Source of the DNA: Lysobacterales bacterium
GTDB taxonomy: Bacteria > Pseudomonadota > Gammaproteobacteria > Xanthomonadales > Xanthomonadaceae
Direction: 5' to 3'
DNA length: 14,228 bases
Assembly: GCA_020442545.1 (NCBI GenBank)
Contig: JAGRJX010000032.1
Location: 1-14,228, forward strand
This document shows, piece by piece, positions 1 through 6,263 of this stretch. Positions within the stretch are counted from its first letter, which is position 1. Each line of letters begins with the position of its first letter. The notes under the pieces are model-generated. The model made no database searches. It was not told where the DNA came from and was given only the letters and a program-made list of their open reading frames with translations. Made by a program: the position numbers and the translations under genes.

Positions 1-398
1 TCGTTGGCAAGGCGGCGGTGTATCGGCTGCTGGGCGCGCTTCTTCATTCGCGCTCCAACCACGATGTGCTGCGGGTACTCGCGGGCGGCGGCAAGCAGGC
101 GCGGGATGTCATCGGCCAGGTGCTGACCGTCGCCATCCATGGTGAGCACACCGTCGATGTCCTCGCCCAGCGCTGCACGGAAACCGGTGCGCAGACCTTC
201 GCCCTTGCCCTGCCGAGTCGCATGCTGAATCACCGTGACCGGCAGGTCGGCGATGCGCGCAAGCGTCTGGTCGGTGGAACCGTCATCGACCAGGATCACG
301 CGCGGGCAGTGTCGGAGCGCGCCCTCAACCACATCGCGAATGCGCAGCTCTTCGTTGAGTGCGGGAATCAGCACGGCGATGCGCGATGCGCTGCTCAT
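1..398 (-). CDS. Glycosyltransferase family 2 (partial, 3' end beyond window)
   Basis: I translated this frame by hand because it has no stop inside the window; 132 residues of the N-terminal half are visible. It begins MSSASRIAVLIPALNEE, the usual nucleotide-sugar-binding first strand of GT-A family 2 enzymes. ILVDDGSTDQT follows near residues 36-46, and the metal-binding MDGDGQH near 90-96, giving the two family hallmarks in order. This pattern resembles the polyprenyl-phosphate mannosyltransferase (DPM1-like) branch. Its ATG overlaps the TGA of the ketosynthase-like gene upstream (ATGA, 395-398), so translation is probably coupled. Aryl-polyene and xanthomonadin clusters normally carry a glycosyltransferase/acyltransferase that builds the lipid anchor; that role is inferred from the neighbours. 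The acceptor cannot be told from this fragment, and any C-terminal membrane segments are not visible. Confidence 0.87.
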   Translation of the reverse strand, partial: MSSASRIAVLIPALNEELRIRDVVEGALRHCPRVILVDDGSTDQTLARIADLPVTVIQHATRQGKGEGLRTGFRAALGEDIDGVLTMDGDGQHLADDIPRLLAAAREYPQHIVVGARMKKRAQQPIHRRLAN

Positions 399-1192
399 GC
401 GCCGAGGTGGACCTTGAGCATGCGGTCGAAGCCGGCGGGGAGTACGCAGCATTCGCGGCCGGTTGCGATGGCGTCGAGCAGCTTCAGCGCCGGTGCCATG
501 GCGTTGCCGGACAGTGCAGCTTCGAGCCTGCTGTTGCCGTGCAGGTCGTCTGCGCCATCGTCCAGCTGCAGGGCAAGTCGCTGCTTGTTGCCTGCCGCGC
601 GGTGCGCCGACAGCACCAATCCGAGGCCAAGCAGGCCTTCGCTTTGCGACATCGTGCCTAGCGGGCCGGTGGACGCGCCGTCGTAGGCCACCAGCAGCAC
701 CTGCGATTCGTTTGCCGCCAGCTGCAGTGCCGCCTCGATCAGGCCCTGCGCCAGCGTCGCACGATAGGCCGAGATCGCCGTGGTCGCCGCATGACAGCCG
801 CAGCCGATGGTCCAGTAGCCGGCGGCGGCGTTGTGCACCGAGTTGTGGAACCTGGTTGGCGACAGGTCGGCCGGCGAGTCGGCCAGCGTCGCGCACATGT
901 AGTCGGTGATGGCGAGGTCGCCATGCGTCGAGGCAAAAATCGACGGTAGCGCTTTCGGATCGGCATCCGCGTCGGCGCAGGCGGCCTGCGCGACCTGCAA
1001 AGCCAGCAGCACCGTATCGGGTGCGCGACGACGTTCGTTGGCCGGCAGCAGATCCGGCGCCGGGCGACGCGGCGTGCCCTCGACCAGTTCCGCTTCGCCA
1101 CGCGCGAAGGCGCGCATCGCCGCCCAGTCGGGCAGGCCGGAAGCCCAGGTGGCGATGCCGTCAATCTGCAGGGCAAAGTCCGGCGCGCTCAT
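395..1192 (-). CDS. Beta-ketoacyl synthase-like protein, chain-length-factor type of aryl polyene clusters
   Basis: A 265-residue protein resembling the short ketoacyl-synthase-like family (Pfam Ketoacyl-synt_2 type) found beside ketosynthases in aryl polyene clusters. RRAPDTVLLALQVAQ (55-69), ASTHGDLAITDYMC (87-100) and RFHNSVHNAAAGYW (114-127) are the recognisable blocks. Only the N-terminal half of a thiolase fold is present: there is no HGT or GHTLGA histidine motif, and the length is about two thirds of a normal ketosynthase. An ungapped comparison with the neighbouring enzyme places Cys133 (in CGCHAATT) at the nucleophile position. The inferred role is to pair with the ketosynthase encoded just upstream and set polyene length. 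Its ATG overlaps the ketosynthase stop, and its own stop overlaps the glycosyltransferase start, so it sits in a tightly coupled three-gene unit. Confidence 0.85.
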   Translation of the reverse strand: MSAPDFALQIDGIATWASGLPDWAAMRAFARGEAELVEGTPRRPAPDLLPANERRRAPDTVLLALQVAQAACADADADPKALPSIFASTHGDLAITDYMCATLADSPADLSPTRFHNSVHNAAAGYWTIGCGCHAATTAISAYRATLAQGLIEAALQLAANESQVLLVAYDGASTGPLGTMSQSEGLLGLGLVLSAHRAAGNKQRLALQLDDGADDLHGNSRLEAALSGNAMAPALKLLDAIATGRECCVLPAGFDRMLKVHLGA

Positions 1193-2370
1193 GAAGCGGC
1201 TCCAAACAGCAGCGAGCAGTTGTTGCCGCCAAAGCCGAAGGAATTGTTCATCGCATGTCGGACGTTGGCCTGCACGGTTTCGCGCAGGATCTGCGGTCCG
1301 CAGACCGGATCGGGGTCGTCACAGTGGAGCGTTGCCGGCATCAGGCCGCTGTCGATGGCATCGAGCGCAATCACCGATTCGACAATGCCGGCCGCGCCCA
1401 GCGTGTGACCGGTCCAGCCCTTGGTCGAACTGGCGCGCGCCGATGCCGGGAACAGGGTCGCAACCGCGCCGGCTTCGATCTCGTCGTTCTTCGGCGTCGC
1501 CGTGCCGTGCAGATTGATGTAGTCGATGGCGTTGGCGTCCAGACCGGCGCGATCAAGCGCCGCCTGCATCGACAGCCGTGCGCCGAGACCGTCGGGATGC
1601 GGGCTGGACATGTGGTGGGCGTCGCTGGATTCGCCGTAGCCGAGCAGGCGCGGGCCGTCGCCTTCTCGTTCGAGGATGGCGAAGCCGCCGGCCTCGCCCA
1701 GCGACAGGCCGTCGCGGGCGGCGTCAAACGGACGACACGGACGCGACGACACCAGCCCCAGCGAATTGAATCCGTACAGCACGCTGCCGCAGAGCGTGTC
1801 CACGCCGCCCACCAGCGCGGCATCGACCAGACCGGCGTGGATCATGCGCGCTGCCTGCGCGAACACCTTGGCGCTGGACGAGCAGGCCGTGGCCACGGTG
1901 ACGCAGGGTCCGCGCAGGCCGGTTGCCTGCTGCAGGAAATCGCCCAGCGAATGCGGCGTATGCACGATGGGACGGCGCAGGTCGGCGGGAAACTGCCCGC
2001 CGTCGAGGCGCTGGTAGGCTGCCTCGCTGGCGCCGATACTGCTGGTCGAGGTGCCGACAATAATCGCCACTTGCGTCGCGCCATGCTGCTCGCGCAGCGC
2101 CTGCACGCGTTCGAACACGCCGTCCCGGTTCAGCGCCAGCCAGGCCAATCGGTTGTTGCGGCAGTCCCATTCGGCGAACTCGAACGGCAGCGCCGCATCT
2201 TCCAGCCCATCGACGCGACCGATATGCGTGGCGAGGCTGCAGCCGGGGAAATCATTGGCGCGCAGGCCGCTGCGGCCGTCGCGCAGGGCGCTGCGCAGCG
2301 CAGCAAGACCGCGCCCACAGGCAGTCGTCGCCGTGCGGGTCGTGACCGCCAGCGGCGTGATCGGTGTCAT
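1189..2370 (-). CDS. Beta-ketoacyl-ACP synthase (FabB/FabF-like, aryl polyene type)
   Basis: A 393-residue condensing enzyme that would extend an acyl-ACP with malonyl-ACP. The catalytic set is complete: nucleophile Cys163 in TACSSS, His288 in NLHGTATPKND, Lys317 in SSTKGWTGH and His322 in GHTLGAAG. The closing glycine-rich stretch NNSFGFGGNN (375-384) is also present. Length matches FabB/FabF. The start at 2370 is supported by GGGGAG nine bases upstream (2380-2385). The gene heads a run of three ATGA-overlapping genes with the half-length ketosynthase partner and the glycosyltransferase. By analogy with characterised aryl polyene systems, the ketosynthase and its shorter partner would act as a heterodimer on an aryl-primed carrier protein; that is inference. 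A strong -10 hexamer (2418-2423) suggests this unit has its own promoter. Confidence 0.93.
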   Translation of the reverse strand: MTPITPLAVTTRTATTACGRGLAALRSALRDGRSGLRANDFPGCSLATHIGRVDGLEDAALPFEFAEWDCRNNRLAWLALNRDGVFERVQALREQHGATQVAIIVGTSTSSIGASEAAYQRLDGGQFPADLRRPIVHTPHSLGDFLQQATGLRGPCVTVATACSSSAKVFAQAARMIHAGLVDAALVGGVDTLCGSVLYGFNSLGLVSSRPCRPFDAARDGLSLGEAGGFAILEREGDGPRLLGYGESSDAHHMSSPHPDGLGARLSMQAALDRAGLDANAIDYINLHGTATPKNDEIEAGAVATLFPASARASSTKGWTGHTLGAAGIVESVIALDAIDSGLMPATLHCDDPDPVCGPQILRETVQANVRHAMNNSFGFGGNNCSLLFGAAS

Positions 2371-2408
2371 CGGAACGGGCTCCCCAACCCGGAACAGGCG
2401 TCAATCAT
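2367..2408 (-). CDS. Possible 13-codon leader ORF before the ketosynthase
   Basis: A minimal frame, MIDACSGLGSPFR, starts at 2408, and its TGA overlaps the ATG of the ketosynthase gene (ATGA). This is the same overlap seen between the next two genes of the unit. It starts about three bases after the transcription start predicted from the TATAAT at 2418-2423, so it could be read from a nearly leaderless mRNA. The ketosynthase also has a good Shine-Dalgarno of its own inside this frame, so the leader may be chance. There is no homology evidence. Confidence 0.25.
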   Translation of the reverse strand: MIDACSGLGSPFR

Positions 2409-2417
2409 CTCGCCGCA

Positions 2418-2423
2418 ATTATA
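2418..2423 (-). promoter_or_regulatory. -10 hexamer for the ketosynthase unit
   Basis: On the minus strand this reads TATAAT, a perfect sigma-70 -10 box, in an otherwise GC-rich 78-base gap between the ligase stop and the ketosynthase start. Transcription would begin near 2411. No convincing -35 hexamer is present at 16-18 bases (the stretch there is GCGCGC), and there is no extended TGn, so an activator may be needed. Confidence 0.5.
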
Positions 2424-2448
2424 GTGTCTCCGGGTGACTGGCGCGCGT

Positions 2449-3849
2449 TCAGTCCTTACGACATCGAGCGTCACCCAGCGTTGCCAGCAAGGCGGCGCGC
2501 GGCAGCTTGCCGGTGGCGTTGCGCGGCAGAGCATCGACGATGCGCAGCGGTCGCGGCAGGAATAGCGGGTCAATGTGCTGGCGAAGCTCTTTCAGCAGTG
2601 CCGCTTCGCTCCGCGTGGGTGCTACTGCCAGTGCGGCGAGGCGCTGCACCTCGCCGCCTCCGTCATCGGGCGCAAAGACGACGGCATCCAGTACGCCGTC
2701 GAGCGCCTGCAGGCTGGCGGTGAGACCTGCCAGCGACGCGCGCTTGCCGGCAATCTCCAGATGGTCGCTGCTGCGTCCAAGCACGCGGAAGTGACCGCTT
2801 TCATCCGCATCGATGTGGTCGGGAAGTACCACGGGTGAGCGCAGCCAGCCTGCGCCAATCCGCGTGCCGCCGGCGGACGGCTCGAAGCAGACGCCTGGAT
2901 AGGCCGTCCAGTCGTCATCCACTGCGGTGCGGCGTGACGCGAACACGCAGGTTTCGGTGCTGCCAAACATTTCCAGCACGCGCGCGCCGGTGGTGGCTTC
3001 GGCTGTCTTCGCCAGTTCCGGCGACAGCGGCGCAGCGGCGCACAAGATCACCGCCAGTTCTGGCAGCGGCTGTTTGCTGCCCACCAGGGTCTTCAGGTGT
3101 ACCGGCGTGGTCACCAGAACCCGTGGCGGGGGCAGTTCCGCCAATGCCTGCGCGATGTCGGCAGGAAAGAATGGCCGGCCCGAATGCACGGCGATGCTGG
3201 TGCGCAACGGCAGCAGCACCGATGCCTCCATGCCCCACATGTGCTGCGCGGGTACCGTGGCCACCACGCTGCCCGCAGCGTCCCCGTGACCAGCTTCCCG
3301 CAAGCAGCGCCATAGCGCTGTTGCGTTGTGCAGGTTGCTGGTGCACAAGCTCCCCCAGTATTTTTGCTGCGGCATTGGCGCACCCGTGCTGCCGGAGGTG
3401 AAGCCGACGGCGGCCAGGCTGTCAGCGGCAATGTCCGGAGCAGGCCAGCGGGGCTCCGCTGATGACGCGTCCAGCGGCAGCAATCGACAGTGGACAGGCA
3501 GTCGCGCCAGCAGGTCCGGACAAATCGAATCCGCATCGCCAATCGCCTGCACGCGATCAAAATCCTGCACCAACCCGGTCAGCGTGGCGGGACTTCGCGA
3601 GGGCGGCAGCAGCGTCGGCAGTCCGCTGATCAACGCGGCGGCAAAGCCGAGCAGGAAGCGGTAACGATCCTCGCAGAGATTCAGCACATGGCCGTGGCCA
3701 TCCAGCGTTTCCGCCAGCGTCAGCGCTTCGCCGAGGAACTGCGCTGCACTGACCGGCGTCGAGCCACGCCAGGCGAACACGCGCCCCGCGTCACCGGAAA
3801 GCAGCGGAAAGGCAGCGACATCCTGATCGGGGTGAAGACGGGCATTCAT
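2449..3849 (-). CDS. AMP-dependent ligase, probable aryl (hydroxybenzoate):ACP ligase of the polyene pathway
   Basis: A 466-residue member of the ANL adenylate-forming family. The phosphate-binding loop FTSGSTGAPMPQQK lies at 150-163, the adenine-site FGSTET at 295-300, and the hinge LGRSSDHLEIAGKR at 357-370. The C-terminal catalytic lysine is Lys448 in RNATGK. It is shorter than acetyl-CoA synthetases and has an abbreviated N-terminal region, as in the ligases of xanthomonadin and aryl polyene clusters. The Xanthomonas counterpart (XanA2) is an ATP-dependent ligase loading 3-hydroxybenzoate onto the acyl carrier protein. I infer the same starter-activation role here, though substrate choice cannot be read from sequence. 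It lies 50 bases downstream of the phosphofructokinase gene on the same strand and 78 bases ahead of the ketosynthase unit. No strong ribosome-binding site precedes the ATG. Confidence 0.86.
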   Translation of the reverse strand: MNARLHPDQDVAAFPLLSGDAGRVFAWRGSTPVSAAQFLGEALTLAETLDGHGHVLNLCEDRYRFLLGFAAALISGLPTLLPPSRSPATLTGLVQDFDRVQAIGDADSICPDLLARLPVHCRLLPLDASSAEPRWPAPDIAADSLAAVGFTSGSTGAPMPQQKYWGSLCTSNLHNATALWRCLREAGHGDAAGSVVATVPAQHMWGMEASVLLPLRTSIAVHSGRPFFPADIAQALAELPPPRVLVTTPVHLKTLVGSKQPLPELAVILCAAAPLSPELAKTAEATTGARVLEMFGSTETCVFASRRTAVDDDWTAYPGVCFEPSAGGTRIGAGWLRSPVVLPDHIDADESGHFRVLGRSSDHLEIAGKRASLAGLTASLQALDGVLDAVVFAPDDGGGEVQRLAALAVAPTRSEAALLKELRQHIDPLFLPRPLRIVDALPRNATGKLPRAALLATLGDARCRKD

Positions 3850-3899
3850 CGCAGTCAGGATGCGTCGTGCGGGTCGGTTGCGGCAAGTCTCTCAATCTT

Positions 3900-5168
3900 T
3901 CAGACCGGGTAGTCGGGCAGCTTCTTCGCCACCAGCTGTCGCTTCAGCTTCACGAACTTCGGCAGACCATCGCGGCCGTACTCCAGCGGCGCTTCGCCAC
4001 GGATCAGCGGGGCGAGGTAGCGGCGGCAGCTGTCGGTGATGCCGTAGCCATCGCGGCGAATGTAGCGCTTCGGCATCTTCTTCTCGCGGTTGGCGATGCG
4101 AGTCAGCGGCGCCGGCTCGATCTTCCAGCGATAGGGCTGGTCGCTGGTGCGCCTGATCACCGGCATCACGGCGTTCTTGCCGGCCAGCGCCAGCGCCACG
4201 GCGGCTTCGCCGACGGCAAGGGCGTGGTCGTAGTCGGTCTTTGATGCAATGTGCCGCGCCGAGCGCTGCAGGTAGTCGGGCACGGCCCAATGCGTCTTCA
4301 GGTCCAGCTTGGCAGTGATGGTGCCGGCCAGCGTCGGTCCGACGCCGCCCAGCTGCGCGTGGCCGAAGGCGTCCTTGCCGCCGGCTTCGGCGACAAAGCG
4401 GCCGTCCGGATGGCGCAGGCCTTCCGACACCACCACCGTGCACCAGCCGACGCGCTCGACCACGCGTCGGATCTCGGCCAGCACGGCCTTTTCGTCATAC
4501 GGCACTTCAGGGAACAGGATCAGGTGCGGCGGCTCGTCCCTGCCATTGCCGGCCAGGCCGGCAGCGGCGGCGATCCAGCCGGCGTGGCGGCCCATCACCT
4601 CCATCACGAACACCTTGGTCGATGACTCGGCCATGGCGGCGACATCAAAGCTGGCTTCCAGCACGCTGGTGGCGGTGTACTTGGCCACCGAGCCGAAGCC
4701 CGGACAGCAATCGGTGACGGCGAGGTCGTTGTCCACCGTTTTCGGCACGCCGATGCAGGCCAGCGGTGGATACCTATCAGAATCGGCGAATTCCCTGGCC
4801 AGCTGCGACACCTTCAGCGCGGTGTCGGCCGAATCGTTGCCGCCGTTGTAGAGGAAATACCGCACGTCATGCGCGCGGCAGACGTCGATCAGGCGCTCGT
4901 AGTGGGCGCGGTCGGTGTCGATGTCCTTGAGCTTGAAGCGGCAGCTGCCGAAGGCGCCGCCCGGTGTCTGCGCCAGCCGGCGGATGTCGGCGGCGGATTC
5001 ACGGCGGGTATCGATCAGCTCCTCGCGCAGCACGCCGACGATGCCGTTCTGGCCCGCGAGCACCGGCACTTTCGCCGCCCGCGCGGCCTCGATCACTGCG
5101 GCGGCGGTGGTGTTGATGACGGCAGTGACGCCGCCGGATTGGGCGTACAGCAGTTTTCCCTGACTCAT
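3900..5168 (-). CDS. pfp: Pyrophosphate-dependent 6-phosphofructokinase
   Basis: A 422-residue cytoplasmic enzyme interconverting fructose 6-phosphate and fructose 1,6-bisphosphate with PPi as phosphoryl donor. The PPi signature is clear. GGNDS (109-113) puts Asp112 where ATP enzymes have glycine (GGDGS). PKTVDND (142-148) has Lys143 in place of the ATP-type glycine, with the catalytic TVDND following. MEVMGRHAGW (189-198) and VVVSEG (245-250) bind the sugar phosphate. The frame stays open to 5282, but I chose the ATG at 5168: AAAGG sits six bases upstream, it begins MSQGKLLYAQSGG as the family does, and the resulting length fits. The upstream 38 codons fall in a hairpin-repeat region. Xanthomonas campestris has a characterised PPi-only enzyme of this class. 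The gene is divergent from adk. Confidence 0.95.
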   Translation of the reverse strand: MSQGKLLYAQSGGVTAVINTTAAAVIEAARAAKVPVLAGQNGIVGVLREELIDTRRESAADIRRLAQTPGGAFGSCRFKLKDIDTDRAHYERLIDVCRAHDVRYFLYNGGNDSADTALKVSQLAREFADSDRYPPLACIGVPKTVDNDLAVTDCCPGFGSVAKYTATSVLEASFDVAAMAESSTKVFVMEVMGRHAGWIAAAAGLAGNGRDEPPHLILFPEVPYDEKAVLAEIRRVVERVGWCTVVVSEGLRHPDGRFVAEAGGKDAFGHAQLGGVGPTLAGTITAKLDLKTHWAVPDYLQRSARHIASKTDYDHALAVGEAAVALALAGKNAVMPVIRRTSDQPYRWKIEPAPLTRIANREKKMPKRYIRRDGYGITDSCRRYLAPLIRGEAPLEYGRDGLPKFVKLKRQLVAKKLPDYPV

Positions 5169-5227
5169 GTTTGACCTTTCAAGTGTTTGTTTTCTCTGGC
5201 GCTTCCGCTTCGGTGTGGCAGTGAGGA

Positions 5228-5352
5228 GGTCAGTCGGCAGCTTCGCTGCCTGTGAGCGGTCAGTATCAGCAGCATCGGGCAAGGTGGATCAAGCCCTCAT
5301 TCCGGCGCAGCCTTCGGCCTTTTCTCACAGCAGGCGCAGCCTGCGACTCACT
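5228..5352. repeat. Inverted pair of hairpin (REP-like) repeats, copy A
   Basis: The left unit has a perfect stem GGCAGC/GCTGCC (5236-5241 with 5245-5250) around a TTC loop, preceded by GTCAGTC and followed by TGTGAG. The right unit is the same motif reversed: CTCACA, then stem GCAGGC/GCCTGC (5330-5335 with 5339-5344), then GACTCACT. Stem sequences differ but stay paired, while the flanking AGTC and TGTGAG words are conserved. The units enclose about 80 bases beginning CGGTCAGTATCAGCAG and ending near CTTCGGCC. A related pair lies at 12686-12824. The arrangement resembles paired REP/BIME or miniature transposable elements; no mobilising gene is in the window. Confidence 0.75.
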
Positions 5353-5376
5353 CCACACCCACAAACCCCGCCGAAA

Positions 5377-5405
5377 TTGACTTGCCTGCGGCGGGCGTTT
5401 AGCGT
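5377..5405 (+). promoter_or_regulatory. adk: Candidate adk promoter
   Basis: TTGACT (5377-5382, five of six matches to the -35 consensus) is followed by an exact 17-base spacer and TAGCGT (5400-5405), a weak -10 box matching only three positions. It lies about 80 bases before the adk ATG. A second possible -10, TACGAT at 5447-5452, has no matching -35. The assignment is tentative. Confidence 0.35.
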
Positions 5406-5486
5406 TCGTCGTTCCCCGTCGGTCGTCGTCCGGCCCAGCGCCTGGATACGATGACCGACTGATCGAACTACAGGATCCACCATTCC

Positions 5487-6059
5487 ATGCGACTTGTTCT
5501 ACTCGGCGCCCCCGGTTCCGGCAAGGGCACCCAGGCTGCCCGCCTCAAGGATCACTACGCGATTCCGCACATTTCCACCGGCGACCTGCTGCGCGCAGCG
5601 GTCAAGGCCGAAACGGCGCTGGGCCTCAAGGCCAGGGCGGTGATGGAGCGTGGCGAGCTGGTGTCCGATGACATCGTATTGGGCATGCTGGAAGAGCGCC
5701 TGTCCGAGTCCGACACCGCCGGCGGCTTCATCCTCGACGGCTACCCGCGCAACCTCGCTCAGGCGAATGCGCTGGGCGAACTGCTGGCGCGCATCGGCCA
5801 GCCGCTGGACGTGGCCGTGCAGCTGGACGTGCCCACCGACCTGCTGGTCGAGCGCATCGCCGGCCGCGCCGCACAGGAAGGCCGCAAGGACGACACACCC
5901 GAAGCGGTGCGCACGCGCCTCGAGGTCTACAACGAGCAGACCGCACCGGTGGTCGACTTCTATCGCGGGCAGGGCAAAGTCACCTGCGTTGACGGCGTTG
6001 GTGAAATGGACGCGGTGTTCGATCGCATCGTTGATGCGGTGGCTGACGCGACGGAGTGA
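5487..6059 (+). CDS. adk: Adenylate kinase, short form
   Basis: A 190-residue nucleoside monophosphate kinase catalysing ATP + AMP = 2 ADP in the cytoplasm. The P-loop GAPGSGKGT is at 7-15, the AMP-binding STGDLLR at 30-36, and FILDGYPRN at 81-89. Arginines around 123-127 (RIAGR) and 142-144 flank the lid. The lid is the short type: between RIAGR and RTRLEVY there are only about 15 residues (AAQEGRKDDTPEAV), roughly 30 fewer than in the E. coli enzyme, and no zinc-binding cysteines. That explains the total length, and short forms are usual in Xanthomonas relatives. The gene is divergent from pfp and 45 bases upstream of the first mpl-like ATG. An AGGA about 11 bases before the ATG may serve as a weak ribosome-binding site. 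Confidence 0.96.
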   Translation: MRLVLLGAPGSGKGTQAARLKDHYAIPHISTGDLLRAAVKAETALGLKARAVMERGELVSDDIVLGMLEERLSESDTAGGFILDGYPRNLAQANALGELLARIGQPLDVAVQLDVPTDLLVERIAGRAAQEGRKDDTPEAVRTRLEVYNEQTAPVVDFYRGQGKVTCVDGVGEMDAVFDRIVDAVADATE

Positions 6060-6091
6060 GTCTCTGACTTATCGCATGGCCCCGCGCCCGC

Positions 6092-6097
6092 TAGACT
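6092..6097 (+). promoter_or_regulatory. Candidate -10 box ahead of the first mpl-like ATG
   Basis: TAGACT lies seven bases upstream of the ATG at 6105, which would place transcription start at or next to that ATG (leaderless). No good -35 is visible; TTATCG at 6069-6074 has the right 17-base spacing but matches poorly. It could instead be chance, with mpl co-transcribed from adk. Confidence 0.35.
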
Positions 6098-6104
6098 GGC
6101 GCGC

Positions 6105-6263
6105 ATGAAACTCCACATCCTCGGTGTTTGCGGCATTCGTGGCTGGAGCCGGACGGGGCATCCTGCCGCCGCCGGCATCGACACGATCACGCCTTCGGCG
6201 AGCCACGTGTCGCGGCCATGCCCCTGGCCGATGGCACATCCCTGTGCCAGGTGCAGCGGATGA
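6105..6263 (+). pseudogene. Duplicated, decayed 5' end of mpl; opens a 52-codon ORF
   Basis: The ATG at 6105 starts a frame reading MKLHILGVCG, nearly the same as the true mpl start MKLHILGICG at 6260. The first 21 bases are identical and 29 of 31 match. Similarity continues weakly for another 12-15 bases if a 2-base deletion after 6135 is allowed, and that deletion shifts the frame. The shifted frame runs 52 codons and ends in a TGA overlapping the ATG of mpl (ATGA at 6260-6263). The 113 or so bases between the copies match nothing I recognise. It may be a relic of the original start separated from the gene by an insertion, or a short leader ORF translationally coupled to mpl. No protein family is recognisable. 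Confidence 0.5.
6232..6249 (+). promoter_or_regulatory. Perfect 7-bp hairpin just before the mpl start
   Basis: TGGCACA and TGTGCCA form a perfect stem around a TCCC loop, ending 10 bases before the mpl ATG at 6260. The only Shine-Dalgarno-like bases, AGGTG (6249-6253), abut the stem, so folding could limit initiation. There is no T-run, so it is not an intrinsic terminator. Confidence 0.4.

Larger units (their letters stand above)
5169..5486. other. 318-bp divergent intergenic region between pfp and adk
   Basis: This gap holds the Shine-Dalgarno of pfp next to 5168, an inverted pair of hairpin repeats (5228-5352), and a candidate adk promoter (5377-5405). An AGGA lies about 11 bases before the adk ATG. 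I see no credible gene; the frames crossing it are short and of atypical composition. No clear -10/-35 pair was found for pfp. Confidence 0.7.

Noticed and set aside
1255..2424. A 389-codon plus-strand frame opposite the ketosynthase
   Set aside because: The opposite strand has all ketosynthase catalytic residues; this frame has no motif and is explained by high GC.
5169..5282. A 38-residue N-terminal extension of the phosphofructokinase
   Set aside because: The family starts at MSQGKLLYAQSGG, a Shine-Dalgarno precedes that ATG, and the extension runs into the hairpin repeat.
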